A stretch of DNA of 15,694 nucleotides from positions 3,373 through 19,066 of the forward strand of contig DUCW01000136.1 in NCBI GenBank assembly GCA_012959595.1, written 5' to 3'. The translations under genes were made by a program, and so were the position numbers. This stretch comes from Gemmatimonadota bacterium (GTDB lineage: Bacteria > Gemmatimonadota > Gemmatimonadetes > Longimicrobiales > Gaopeijiaceae). Shown piece after piece: positions 1 through 7,970 of the stretch; positions within the stretch are counted from its first letter, which is position 1; every line of letters begins with the position of its first letter. The notes beneath the pieces are model-generated. The model was not told the origin of the DNA and searched no databases. It saw nothing but the letters and a program-made list of their open reading frames with translations.

Positions 1-2
1 TC

Positions 3-1559
3 GTTGGTGGGGGTCACAATGGTTTGGTCAATGCAGCTTATCTCGCAAAAGCTGGCTTAAAAACCATTGTGCTTGAACGTAGACATCTAGTTGGTGGTGC
101 AGCGATAACGGAGGAACTCATACCTGGTTTTAAGTTCACCACCTTCTCCTATGCTATCAGTCTTTTACGTCCAGAAATCGTTCAGGAATTAGATTTGGTC
201 GGGCATGGTTTTATGGTGCTTCCCATGGTCAATACTTTTCAGCCGGGATACAATGGAGAACACCTTATTTTGGGGTCAGATCCTGACACCAACTACCACG
301 AGATTGCCAGACATTCCATTGAAGATGCAGAAGCGGCTCAGGATCTAGATCACTTGATCAGTAGAATGGCCCGAGCGATAAAACCTTGGATGGACCGCAT
401 TCCTCCTAACCGTCTGAGTTCTGATCCTGTTGAAGTCAACGCATTGAATGAGCTAAAAGTATATTTAGAGGACCTTGATCCAGAAGTCCGTGATCTGATA
501 GAGAAATGCACCACCTGTAGTATTGCTGAGATTTTGGATGAGTATTTTGAGACCGATTTGATAAAGGCGATGTATGCGTCGAGTGGTATCATCGGTAGCA
601 AATGCGGACCTAGGGATCAGGAGTCGGGCCTTGTATGGCTTTTTCACAAACTAGGTGAGTATGACGGGTTGCCTGGAAGCTGGGGATTTCATAAAGGTGG
701 TAATGGAGGTTTCACTCAAGCATTGGCTCGATCAGTAGAAACTTTTGGTGGAGAGGTGAGGATCAATGCCGGTGTCGATAAGGTACTCTATGAAGATGGA
801 AAGGTTTTAGGGGTTTTGCTCCAGGATGGGTCAACACTGAAAGCAAATTTGGTAGTTAGTGCACTCGATCCGAGGCAGACCTTTACTCGACTTGTAGAAC
901 CAGGGGATCTTCCAAAAGACCTAGTAGACTGTATCGCGAACCTTAAATTTCAAGGTACCGCTGCGAAAGTAAATTTTGCCCTATCTTCTATTCCAACATT
1001 CCCTGGCCTTGAAGGTCGCGAAGACATCTATAAAGGGTTTACAAATATTGGCCCGTCCATCGATTACCTTCAGGAGGCTTTTGGGGATTGTGAAGTTGGT
1101 AAATTCAGCCGTCGGCCATTTCTAGATTGCTGCATTCAGTCAACTATCGATCCTGAAATGTCCCCTCCGGGTAATCATATCATGTCCTGTTTTGTCATGT
1201 ATGCACCCTACCATCTGAATCAGACGGATTGGAATAGTGAACGGGAGAATCTCGCGGATACGGTAGAGTCGACATTGGCAGAATTTTTCCCGGGGTTTAG
1301 TGATTTAGTCTTGCATAGAGAAATTGTTACACCTCAGGACATTGAAGAACTCGTAGGACTTAGCGAGGGCAATATTTTTGCTGGTGAGCTTTTTAAATCG
1401 CAATTGTTTTTGGACAGACCAGCTCCAGGTTGGAATCAGTATAGAACCCCTATAGAGGGATATTATCAGTGTGGATCTGGGACTCATCCAGGTGGCTGTG
1501 TTTCGGGTGGACCAGGCAGGCTAGCTGCCCAACAAATACTGGGTGACAAAGGCCTTTAA
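3..1559 (+). CDS. PYROXD2/phytoene dehydrogenase-like FAD-dependent oxidoreductase (5' partial)
   Basis: The reading frame is open to the window's left edge, so the true start lies upstream. A TTG at 24 sits inside the dinucleotide-binding motif and cannot be the start. Codons 3-23 read VGGGHNG and continue into LVNAAYLAKAGL, the GxGxxG beta-alpha-beta fold that binds the FAD ADP moiety, followed by the acidic strand end IVLER and then VGGAA. The C-terminus has CGSGTHPGGCVSGGPGR, the second FAD-contacting segment typical of the COG1233/PYROXD2 group. About 519 residues are visible, close to family length, so only a few N-terminal residues are missing. The expected role is flavin-dependent oxidation or desaturation; the substrate is unknown. 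No carotenoid synthesis genes lie nearby, so a carotenoid role is not supported. No export signal can be judged. It converges on the propeller gene with a 31-bp gap. Confidence 0.85.
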   Translation, partial: VGGGHNGLVNAAYLAKAGLKTIVLERRHLVGGAAITEELIPGFKFTTFSYAISLLRPEIVQELDLVGHGFMVLPMVNTFQPGYNGEHLILGSDPDTNYHEIARHSIEDAEAAQDLDHLISRMARAIKPWMDRIPPNRLSSDPVEVNALNELKVYLEDLDPEVRDLIEKCTTCSIAEILDEYFETDLIKAMYASSGIIGSKCGPRDQESGLVWLFHKLGEYDGLPGSWGFHKGGNGGFTQALARSVETFGGEVRINAGVDKVLYEDGKVLGVLLQDGSTLKANLVVSALDPRQTFTRLVEPGDLPKDLVDCIANLKFQGTAAKVNFALSSIPTFPGLEGREDIYKGFTNIGPSIDYLQEAFGDCEVGKFSRRPFLDCCIQSTIDPEMSPPGNHIMSCFVMYAPYHLNQTDWNSERENLADTVESTLAEFFPGFSDLVLHREIVTPQDIEELVGLSEGNIFAGELFKSQLFLDRPAPGWNQYRTPIEGYYQCGSGTHPGGCVSGGPGRLAAQQILGDKGL

Positions 1560-1590
1560 CTCTTTCAGAGCCTAACCAATTCAGGGAGAG

Positions 1591-3069
1591 TCAGTTAGCT
1601 CGAGAAGCCCCAAGACCTGACCCGTATTTTTCAATTTCGATCACTTTGACAATAGACTGACTGTAGATGTCTATGACGACTACTGTACCAATCTGAGAGT
1701 TGTCACCTAAGTCGTAACGGGGTTGGTAGCCAGTTTTCCCTGATGGGAGAGTTATACCAGAAGACGAGGAATTCATCTGCATTCCAGGTGTCTCTAAATT
1801 ACGGTTAGAAATGTATACGTACCGCCCGTCATGGGAGGTTGCTGAACCATGGGGTTGAGATAGTCCATTTCCTTCGATCACTTTCACTAGGGTGCGGCTA
1901 TTCATGTCGACGACACTAACCGTGTTCTCTCGGTTATTTCCAGCATAAATCCATTGTCCGTCTGGGGTAAAGGATGGATGCCATGGAGCAGAATTAACTA
2001 GGATGGTGTCGACTGGGCCAGTCTCGATGTTTTTAGTGAGATCAAATAGAAAAATTGAGGAAGTTAGTTCTGTGGTTCCTGCCATCCATTGTCCGTCTGG
2101 AGATACAGCGAATTGTACTATGGTATGCATTTTTTCGCCTCCCATGGTGAACAACTCGATGCTCTCATCCTCTGGGTATAGAGTAGCAATCTGATTTGCG
2201 GCAAGGCTGGCTGTATAGACGGCCCCACTTTCGGGTTCGACTGCTAGAGCGTGTGGACGTGGAAAAAATACGCCCATTTCCTCCAAATCCATACCGGACC
2301 GATCGATTATGCCGATAGTCTGAGGAGGTGATACCGCAGCCATGGATCTTCCAGCGTAAAGTTTGTTTGTATTGGGGTCTAAAGCCAGTAGACCGGGTCT
2401 TTCAAAAGTCAATTTGTCTATCAAGGTGTTTGATCGATCAAACTTGAGAATGGCATTATCACTAATGAGTGACACATACCAATAAGAACCGTCGGGTTCG
2501 ACTGCTATATGATGGGGCTGAGCGTTTGCGGAGAACCCTAGTTCTTGGAGATCCACAGTTCTGATTACTAGGTTGCTTTCCATGTCGATTACAGAGATGA
2601 GTGCGTCTCCTTGATTAGCGGCATAGAGTAAGTGTTCGGCGTCGGCGAAAGCTATCAGACCTTCCCTAGAAGGAGCACCTCTATCAATCCAGTTATTTAA
2701 AAACGATTTTTCATCATCTGTAAGCCCTGGCTCGCCTAGTTCTTCAGGATGAGGCCCACCGACTAGCTTGGTAGTGATTTCAGATAATAGGGATCTTTCT
2801 GCATCAAAAGGGATCAGAGCTTCTCCGTGTTTGGAGCCCGCTAGTATGTGTTCCCAGGAATCGAGTTCTAGTCCGCGGGCAGCAGCAGGCCCACTGTGAC
2901 AGCTTACACATTTACCGTTTAAGATTTCTTGCACTTCCTGATATTGGTCTGATTTATAGTAGATCTGTGAGTTCGGGAGAGTGTTAGTTCGACTTTCCGC
3001 TAACTCCGTGACGGCTATTTTGCTTCCGCCAAGGACCAATAGAAATATGGAGAACAAGGTAGTTTTCAA
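1591..3069 (-). CDS. Exported cytochrome c / YVTN-type beta-propeller fusion protein
   Basis: The 492-residue protein begins with a Sec-type signal (hydrophobic residues about 4-20). A haem-c domain follows, with the single motif CVSCH at 54-58 and a LTDDEKSFLNNWIDRGAP ending near 116-133, the shape of planctomycete-type C-type cytochrome domains. Residues about 145-480 form a beta-propeller with repeated blade signatures such as PHHIAVEPDG (185-194), PHALAVEPES (272-281), FTPDGQWIYAGN and SHDGRYVYISN. The start is TTG at 3067-3069, chosen because GGAGG lies 6 bases upstream and no better in-frame start precedes it. It is probably a periplasmic electron-transfer or sensing/scaffold protein; the partner is unknown. 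The usual Met-Pro-Pro of this cytochrome type is not visible; the matching region reads GGPHPEELG, leaving the distal haem ligand open. It follows the asparaginase gene on the same strand after 133 bp. Confidence 0.85.
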   Translation of the reverse strand: MKTTLFSIFLLVLGGSKIAVTELAESRTNTLPNSQIYYKSDQYQEVQEILNGKCVSCHSGPAAARGLELDSWEHILAGSKHGEALIPFDAERSLLSEITTKLVGGPHPEELGEPGLTDDEKSFLNNWIDRGAPSREGLIAFADAEHLLYAANQGDALISVIDMESNLVIRTVDLQELGFSANAQPHHIAVEPDGSYWYVSLISDNAILKFDRSNTLIDKLTFERPGLLALDPNTNKLYAGRSMAAVSPPQTIGIIDRSGMDLEEMGVFFPRPHALAVEPESGAVYTASLAANQIATLYPEDESIELFTMGGEKMHTIVQFAVSPDGQWMAGTTELTSSIFLFDLTKNIETGPVDTILVNSAPWHPSFTPDGQWIYAGNNRENTVSVVDMNSRTLVKVIEGNGLSQPHGSATSHDGRYVYISNRNLETPGMQMNSSSSGITLPSGKTGYQPRYDLGDNSQIGTVVVIDIYSQSIVKVIEIEKYGSGLGASRAN

Positions 3070-3075
3070 ATCAAT

Positions 3076-3080
3076 CCTCC
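3076..3080 (-). promoter_or_regulatory. Strong ribosome binding site that decides a TTG start
   Basis: On the minus strand GGAGG is followed by a 6-base spacer and TTG (3067-3069), giving the signal peptide of the cytochrome-propeller protein. No in-frame ATG provides an equally complete signal sequence, so this site fixes the unusual start. Confidence 0.7.
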
Positions 3081-3202
3081 AGAAGTATCGAACGTTAGAG
3101 TTGGAATGGCGTGGCGAGGAGGCGTACTCAGATTCCTAATCCAAAGATCTGCGAGCACCTTTCTTGATTGCGATTCTTTCCATTTACAGATTCTTCCAGA
3201 GA

Positions 3203-4282
3203 TCATCCTGTATATTGGGTCCTAACCCCTTCTTCGATCCGCAATCCGTCTGAATTTCTCACCGTCATACTAGGGATTCGGTTTGAACCCATGGATGCAC
3301 AGCCCATCTCTCCATCTTTGTTGATTGCCACGAATTTCTCCGATGGGAAGAAATTAGGATTTACGTTTCTATATTTATGTACGATGAATTCTATTGCGTC
3401 TTCACAGGCTTGCTGAGGAGATCTCCCCTGGCTCATCCGCATAACGATATAGAAAGATCCGCAGCACTTGATTACATCTTCTCCTCTCCCCGTGGCACCA
3501 GCTGCTCCGATATCGTTGTCAACGTAAAGTCCAGCTCCAATAATTGGTGAATCACCTATTCTTCCATTGATTTTCCAACTCAATCCACTAGTGGTGGTGA
3601 TTCCAGAAATATCGCCGTGTGAGTCAACAGCAAGAACATTTGTAGTACCGTAGTGAAAGGGGATGTCATCGTAGTCCTCCTCTTCGCCATCGGGTGCTGT
3701 CAGATGATCTGGAGGTCCGTAATCATCCCTATCACTATGCTCTTCACGCCAGCGGAGATAGGCATTTCTAGACCTTTCGGTATGCAAGTCGACCTCCTCA
3801 AAACCATAGGATATAGCGAAATCCAATGCTCCTTGACCGACCAAGATCACATGGTCAGTGCGTTCCATTACTAGCCGAGCTACTGAGCAAGGTGTCTTGA
3901 TATTCTCTATAGCTGCTACTGCACCCGCGTTATAGGTTTTTCCATCCATGATGGAAGAGTCTAATTGGATGACACCGTTTTCATTTGGTAGCCCTCCGTT
4001 ACCTACACCAGAGTCATTCGGGTCGACTTCGATCACATTTGCACTTCGTTCTACTGCATCCAGAGATGAGCCACCGCCAGCAAGGATCGACCACCCTTGC
4101 CCCATAGCGTCAGATGCTGTGTCGTTGGAATGGCTGGTCATTATAATCGGTCCACCGGCTGACCTGCTCTGAGATGACATTTCTGTTTTGGGGAGCCGAT
4201 CTAAGGCCCAAGCACCCACTCCTGCCCCCACGCTGTGTCGGACGAAATTTCGACGGTTAATTTGAGAGTTCTTGCGTTTCAT
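3203..4282 (-). CDS. Tat-exported N4-(beta-N-acetylglucosaminyl)-L-asparaginase family Ntn hydrolase
   Basis: The 359-residue protein opens with a twin-arginine signal (NRRNFVRHSVGAGVGAWAL, residues 9-27), so it should be exported folded. The body matches aspartylglucosaminidase/plant-type asparaginase. An acidic linker (about 183-207) precedes the Gly-Thr cleavage site at 212-213, where Thr213 would become the N-terminal nucleophile after autoproteolysis. Downstream conserved pieces are TTTSGLSWKINGRIGDSPIIGAGLYVDN and GAAGATGRGEDVIK, which carry the substrate-binding Arg-Asp and the T-G-x-G segment. The expected reaction is hydrolysis of the amide bond of asparagine or its glycosyl derivatives, though isoaspartyl peptides or other beta-aspartyl amides are possible. 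ATG at 4280-4282 has AGGAG 7 bases upstream. It is transcribed divergently from the Tat-exported SDR gene and points toward the cytochrome-propeller gene. Confidence 0.92.
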   Translation of the reverse strand: MKRKNSQINRRNFVRHSVGAGVGAWALDRLPKTEMSSQSRSAGGPIIMTSHSNDTASDAMGQGWSILAGGGSSLDAVERSANVIEVDPNDSGVGNGGLPNENGVIQLDSSIMDGKTYNAGAVAAIENIKTPCSVARLVMERTDHVILVGQGALDFAISYGFEEVDLHTERSRNAYLRWREEHSDRDDYGPPDHLTAPDGEEEDYDDIPFHYGTTNVLAVDSHGDISGITTTSGLSWKINGRIGDSPIIGAGLYVDNDIGAAGATGRGEDVIKCCGSFYIVMRMSQGRSPQQACEDAIEFIVHKYRNVNPNFFPSEKFVAINKDGEMGCASMGSNRIPSMTVRNSDGLRIEEGVRTQYTG

Positions 4283-4319
4283 TTGATGACTCCTATTGAT
4301 GAAGCGTCCACATTTAACT

Positions 4320-4366
4320 AGTCAACACACCCTTTCCATTGAAGACAGATTACACGATGCTATGAC
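4320..4366. promoter_or_regulatory. Candidate divergent promoter region between asparaginase and SDR genes
   Basis: This lies in the 177-bp spacer separating two divergent Tat-protein genes. On the plus strand TTGAAG (4339-4344), a 16-base gap and TATGAC (4361-4366) resemble -35 and -10 boxes for the four-gene run. On the minus strand TTGACT (4320-4325) is a good -35 match but no convincing -10 follows. The match is weak and made by eye. Confidence 0.22.
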
Positions 4367-4449
4367 ATGAACGGTGGATCTCGCAAGCGTTGGATCATAT
4401 TTCTCAACAGGGAGTATAGGTTGCGAGGCATGATGAGACAGAAAGATAT

Positions 4450-4454
4450 GGAGG
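4450..4454 (+). promoter_or_regulatory. Ribosome binding site fixing the SDR start at 4460
   Basis: GGAGG lies 5 bases before ATG 4460. Starting there places the twin-arginine motif at residues 6-8. The longer open frame from 4367 would bury the Tat motif 31 residues deeper behind a charged leader and has no comparable binding site. Confidence 0.7.
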
Positions 4455-4459
4455 CCAGG

Positions 4460-5587
4460 ATGAATTCGCTTGATCGTAGAAGATTTCTGGGATGGTCTGC
4501 GGCCACTCTCGGGATGCTTGGGGTAGAGCCCGATCTTCTGAGTGGGAAGGGAGTGCTAGGAATCTCCCTCGAGCCGAAACCTATGAAAATCTTAATCCTT
4601 GGAGGCACAGGCTTTATTGGTCCTTTTCAGGTTCGATATGCACTGGACCGAGGCCACGAGGTCACCCTTTTTAACCGAGGACGAACAAATCGCAACATGT
4701 TCCCTGAAGTTGAAACACTAATCGGCGATCGAAACGGACAACTGGACGCGCTTAAAGGACGCAACTGGGATGTTGTCATTGACAATTCCAGAGCCAACCC
4801 AGATTGGGTAAGAATGTCGGCCGAACTCCTTAAGGATGCTGTGGGAAGGTATTTCTATGTTTCATCTCGCTCTGCATATGCAGACACAAGTCGGGTTCCG
4901 ATGACGGCAGATGCCCCCTCCTTCACTTATGAAACTGCTGGTATTGAAAGAGGTTCCGATGACTTGCCCTACGGGCTTGCCAAAGCTTTATCTGAGAGAG
5001 AGGCTCAGAAGATTTTTGTGGGAAGGACCAACATAGTACGCCCTGGTCTTATTATAGGTCCTGGCGACGAGACAGATCGGTTTACCTATTGGCCGGTTCG
5101 TATCCATAAAGGTGGAGAAGTCCTTGCTCCAGGTGATCCCAGTGATCCAGTCCAAATCATAGATGTTCGAGATTTGACTGAATGGATGATCAGAATGGCC
5201 GAAGGGGACCATGTGGGTGTATTCAACGGAGTGGGCCCGTTCAATCCTCGACCGATGGCACAATTGCTATATGGAATTCGAGCTGTGACTACTGCCGAAA
5301 CTAGATTTACTTGGGTCAATAGAGAGTTTTTAACAGATATGGGGTTACGTCCCTATTCGGATCTCCCCGTATGGAGACCTCCAACGGAAGGCAGAGAAGG
5401 TTTTGCCCGATTTGACTTGACCCCAGAAGTTGCAGCTGGCTTAACTTTTCGATCGTTAGCAGTTACTGCTACGGACACTTTAGAATACCATTTTTCTAGA
5501 TCATCCGAGCGGCAGGCACAGTTAAGGGCTGGAATTTCTCTTGAACGAGAAGCAGAAGTGTTGGCAGCCTGGCATGCTAGTAGGTAA
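4460..5587 (+). CDS. Tat-exported NAD-dependent epimerase/dehydratase (SDR family)
   Basis: The 375-residue protein starts with a Tat signal (LDRRRFLGWSAATLGML, residues 4-20). An extended-SDR Rossmann domain follows: ILILGGTGFIGP (44-55) binds the dinucleotide, FNRGRT (71-76) ends the second strand, VSSRSAY (134-140) holds the active-site serine region, and YGLAK (171-175) supplies the catalytic Tyr and Lys. The C-terminal half (VRPGLIIGPGDETDRF, IDVRDLTEWMIRMAE, FNGVGPF) resembles sugar-nucleotide epimerase/isoflavone-reductase-like proteins. It should perform NAD(P)-linked oxidoreduction or epimerisation; the substrate is unknown. Location in the periplasm is unusual for this family, but Tat can carry a protein already loaded with cofactor. 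It is the first gene of a run; the next begins 26 bp downstream. Confidence 0.88.
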   Translation: MNSLDRRRFLGWSAATLGMLGVEPDLLSGKGVLGISLEPKPMKILILGGTGFIGPFQVRYALDRGHEVTLFNRGRTNRNMFPEVETLIGDRNGQLDALKGRNWDVVIDNSRANPDWVRMSAELLKDAVGRYFYVSSRSAYADTSRVPMTADAPSFTYETAGIERGSDDLPYGLAKALSEREAQKIFVGRTNIVRPGLIIGPGDETDRFTYWPVRIHKGGEVLAPGDPSDPVQIIDVRDLTEWMIRMAEGDHVGVFNGVGPFNPRPMAQLLYGIRAVTTAETRFTWVNREFLTDMGLRPYSDLPVWRPPTEGREGFARFDLTPEVAAGLTFRSLAVTATDTLEYHFSRSSERQAQLRAGISLEREAEVLAAWHASR

Positions 5588-5601
5588 AATCGGATTTGCA
5601 T

Positions 5602-5605
5602 GGAG
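5602..5605 (+). promoter_or_regulatory. Ribosome binding site fixing the amidohydrolase start at 5614
   Basis: GGAG with an 8-base spacer precedes ATG 5614, which yields a compact lipoprotein signal. The alternative TTG at 5596 adds six residues including an acidic one and lacks a site in front. Confidence 0.6.
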
Positions 5606-5613
5606 AAATTAGA

Positions 5614-7044
5614 ATGGAACTGCTAGACCGGTTGTTCTTAGGTACCACAGTAGTATTGCTATCACTGGCAGGGTGTGATTCAGGTGAGATAGGGAGAGAT
5701 GAGCTGGATCTAGTTATCTCAGGCAGCCGTATAATGGATCCCGAATCTGGTTTAGATGCGGTCATGAATCTAGGTATTAAAGAAGGTAAAATTAAAATCA
5801 TTACCGATCAGGACCTCAGTGGAAAAAACTTCATTGATGGAAGTGGCTTAGTCCTGGCCCCGGGCTTTATAGACCTTCATGAGCATGCCCAGAGTGATGA
5901 AGGATACCGACTGATGGTTCGGGATGGTGTGACGACAGCCTTGGAATTGGAGGTTGGTACTCGGGACGTCTCAAGTTGGTACGATCAACGTCGTGGTGGA
6001 CAGGTTGTTAACTATGGAGTGAGCGTTGGTCACATTCCTGTTCGGATGGCGGTAATGGGTGATGAGGGATCATTTCTTCCCACTGGAGTGGGTGGTAGTG
6101 CCATAGCCACGGATGAACAGATTGCGGAGATGATTTTGATGTTGGAACAAGGCCTGTCTCAGGGTGCTGTCGCGATGGGGTTTGGCATGGCCTACACCCC
6201 AGGTGCGACCTACGAAGAGTTTCGGAGCATGTTAGAAGTTGCTGCATCAGCCAGGGTGTCCAGTCACATTCACATTCGAGGTGGAGTTGAAGGGGTGCGC
6301 AGGACCATTGACATTGCCGCAGAGGTAGGAGCGCCACTGCACGTAGTTCACGCAAACTCTAGTGGGGGGGAGGAGATAGCTGATTTCTTAGCAGTTATAG
6401 AGCAGGCTGTGTCCTTGGGCCAAGATGTTTCTACTGAGGTGTATCCATACGGTGCTGGAATGACCGAGATAGGCTCAGCACTATTTGACGACTGGGAGAC
6501 ATACACTGATTCGCAATTTGCCATGCATCAGTGGGTCGCAACTGGTGAGAGACTGAATAGAGACAATTTTGAGATCTATCGTGAAACTGGCGGTAAGGTC
6601 ATAATTCATGGTAGAAGTGAAGAGGCTACGCAGATTGGCGTGACTCACCCTCTTGCTATGATTGCCAGTGATGGTTTTGTCGAGGAAGGTCGGGGCCATC
6701 CTCGAACTACTGGCACTTTTTCCAAAGTGTTGGGTCAGTATGTTCGAGATCAAGGCTCTCTCTCTTTGATGGAAGGGATTAAAAAGATGACGTTGATGCC
6801 TGCACAAAGACTCGAAAGGACGGTCTCTCAGATGCAAGGTAAGGGTCGTATCCGTCTGGGTGCTGATGCGGATCTAGTCGTTTTCGACCCTAGTGAAATA
6901 AGAGACCGATCTACGTATGAGGATGGGATGATTCCATCTACTGGGGTGGAATATGTAGTAGTCAATGGACGAGTAGTAGTGAATCGGGGTGAATTGGTTG
7001 AGGGAGTATTAGCTGGTAGTGCAGTGAGAGGCGAACTGTATTAG
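5614..7044 (+). CDS. Lipoprotein D-aminoacylase-like amidohydrolase
   Basis: The 476-residue protein begins with a signal ending in the lipobox LAGC (Cys21), so the mature enzyme should be lipid-anchored in the envelope. It is a metal-dependent amidohydrolase of the N-acyl-D-amino-acid deacylase group. Visible features are HEH (89-91) after PGFID, a possible metal-bridging acid in ALELEVG (Glu111/Glu113), SHIHIRG (217-223), HVVHANS (243-249), IASDGF (350-355) with Asp353, and the family C-terminus GHPRTTGTFSKVLGQYVR plus GKGRIRLGADADLVVFDP. The expected reaction is hydrolysis of N-acyl-D-amino acids or a related amide. The bridging residue in characterised D-aminoacylases is Cys; here it appears to be Glu, so specificity may differ. 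It is second in the run, 26 bp after the SDR gene, and its stop overlaps the leader of the next gene. Confidence 0.9.
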   Translation: MELLDRLFLGTTVVLLSLAGCDSGEIGRDELDLVISGSRIMDPESGLDAVMNLGIKEGKIKIITDQDLSGKNFIDGSGLVLAPGFIDLHEHAQSDEGYRLMVRDGVTTALELEVGTRDVSSWYDQRRGGQVVNYGVSVGHIPVRMAVMGDEGSFLPTGVGGSAIATDEQIAEMILMLEQGLSQGAVAMGFGMAYTPGATYEEFRSMLEVAASARVSSHIHIRGGVEGVRRTIDIAAEVGAPLHVVHANSSGGEEIADFLAVIEQAVSLGQDVSTEVYPYGAGMTEIGSALFDDWETYTDSQFAMHQWVATGERLNRDNFEIYRETGGKVIIHGRSEEATQIGVTHPLAMIASDGFVEEGRGHPRTTGTFSKVLGQYVRDQGSLSLMEGIKKMTLMPAQRLERTVSQMQGKGRIRLGADADLVVFDPSEIRDRSTYEDGMIPSTGVEYVVVNGRVVVNRGELVEGVLAGSAVRGELY

Positions 7045-7091
7045 TGGGAGAAGTCTTATGCTTGAAATGTGCCAAAGGGAAGATAAAAGCT

Positions 7092-7097
7092 AAGGAG
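7092..7097 (+). promoter_or_regulatory. Ribosome binding site fixing the FAH-family start at 7104
   Basis: AAGGAG is followed by 6 bases and ATG 7104, giving a clean lipoprotein signal. The longer frame from GTG 7044 adds 20 residues, rich in lysine and with two cysteines, and lacks a binding site; it would spoil the signal peptide. Confidence 0.75.
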
Positions 7098-7103
7098 ATA
7101 GGT

Positions 7104-7970
7104 ATGTATCGAAGAGTGTCAATTCTGCTGATTGTAGCTGTAACTTTAGTTGCTTGTGAATCTACCGAAGGACCAGATTCAGAGAACCGTTTTGTACGTT
7201 ATCAAAATGGTGATGTGGTTTCGTATGGAGTAGTTGATGGTGATGTGGTCTGGGAAATAGAAGGAGATCTTTTTGGTTCATATACGATAACCCAAAACAG
7301 TTTTGATATTGACAACCTGGAAATCCTGGCTCCCACGGACCCTTCCAAAGTGATCGCTGTCGGATTTAACTATCGAAGCCACTTGGATATGGCAGCGAGA
7401 GACCTGGGAACTTCGGATGAAGTTGCACAATATCCTGGTCTTTTTGCTAAGTACCCCACCTCGATTGTGCCGAACGGGGCAGATATTGTAAGGCCAGTTG
7501 ATTCTGAGAATCTTCATTTCGAAGGAGAGCTGGTTCTAGTCATCGGAAAGGTAGCTTCAAACGTTTCAGTAGAGGAAGCAGAAGATTATATCTTTGGAAT
7601 TACTATCGGCAACGACATCAGTGAGCGCGACTGGCAAGCAGCTGACTTGCAATGGCTCAGGGCCAAGGCCTCCGACACTTTCGGTCCTGTCGGTCCTTCC
7701 ATAGTAAATGGATTAGACTATGGGGATTTGCTGGTTCAAACGCGAGTGAACGGAGAGACCAGACAGTCGGCGAGCAGTGCTGATTTAATTTTCGATATTC
7801 CAACAATTGTTAGTTATGTGAGTCGATATGTGACTCTGTTCCCAGGCGATTTAATCTTTACTGGCACACCAGGTGCAACGCAGGCGATGGAGCCTGGAGA
7901 TATAGTTGAAGTCGAAATAGAAGGGGTGGGCATATTGAGGAATCAGGTAATTCAGGGTGAGTCTCATTAG
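7104..7970 (+). CDS. Lipoprotein fumarylacetoacetate hydrolase (FAH) family protein
   Basis: The 288-residue protein carries a lipoprotein signal with lipobox LVAC (Cys18) after a short hydrophobic helix. The rest is a typical FAH fold of the FAHD1/catechol-pathway type: KVIAVGFNYRSH (82-93), the metal ligands in HFEGEL (Glu140, Glu142) and GNDISERDWQ (Asp171), the KASDTFGPVGP loop (188-198), and IFTGTPGA near the C-terminus. All expected Mg2+/Mn2+ ligands are present, so it should be active. Family members cleave C-C bonds in acylpyruvates, decarboxylate oxaloacetate or isomerise ring-cleavage products. They are normally cytosolic, so the lipid anchor is the odd point. The substrate is unknown. 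It is third in the run; the next gene's start region overlaps its end. Confidence 0.9.
   Translation: MYRRVSILLIVAVTLVACESTEGPDSENRFVRYQNGDVVSYGVVDGDVVWEIEGDLFGSYTITQNSFDIDNLEILAPTDPSKVIAVGFNYRSHLDMAARDLGTSDEVAQYPGLFAKYPTSIVPNGADIVRPVDSENLHFEGELVLVIGKVASNVSVEEAEDYIFGITIGNDISERDWQAADLQWLRAKASDTFGPVGPSIVNGLDYGDLLVQTRVNGETRQSASSADLIFDIPTIVSYVSRYVTLFPGDLIFTGTPGATQAMEPGDIVEVEIEGVGILRNQVIQGESH

Noticed and set aside
24..1559. A complete oxidoreductase gene starting at TTG 24
   Set aside because: The frame continues upstream and encodes the first half of the FAD-binding GxGxxG motif at 6-23, so the gene is cut by the window edge.
1560..1590. Possible terminator between the two convergent genes at the left
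   Set aside because: Only a 4-base CTCT/AGAG pairing with a long loop and no T-tract was found.
3131..3153. CAGAT/ATCTG inverted repeat between the asparaginase and propeller genes
   Set aside because: Five base pairs with a long loop and no T run; not distinguishable from chance.
4367..4459. N-terminal extension of the SDR gene from ATG 4367
   Set aside because: It would add 31 mostly charged residues before the twin-arginine motif and has no ribosome binding site, whereas ATG 4460 has GGAGG 5 bases ahead.
6008..6837. Two minus-strand open frames of 115 and 118 codons inside the amidohydrolase gene
   Set aside because: Composition (His, Cys and Pro-rich) is typical of antisense shadow; the plus strand encodes conserved catalytic motifs throughout.
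7044..7103. GTG 7044 start for the FAH gene, overlapping the amidohydrolase stop
   Set aside because: It destroys the lipoprotein signal and lacks a binding site; ATG 7104 has AAGGAG at ideal spacing.
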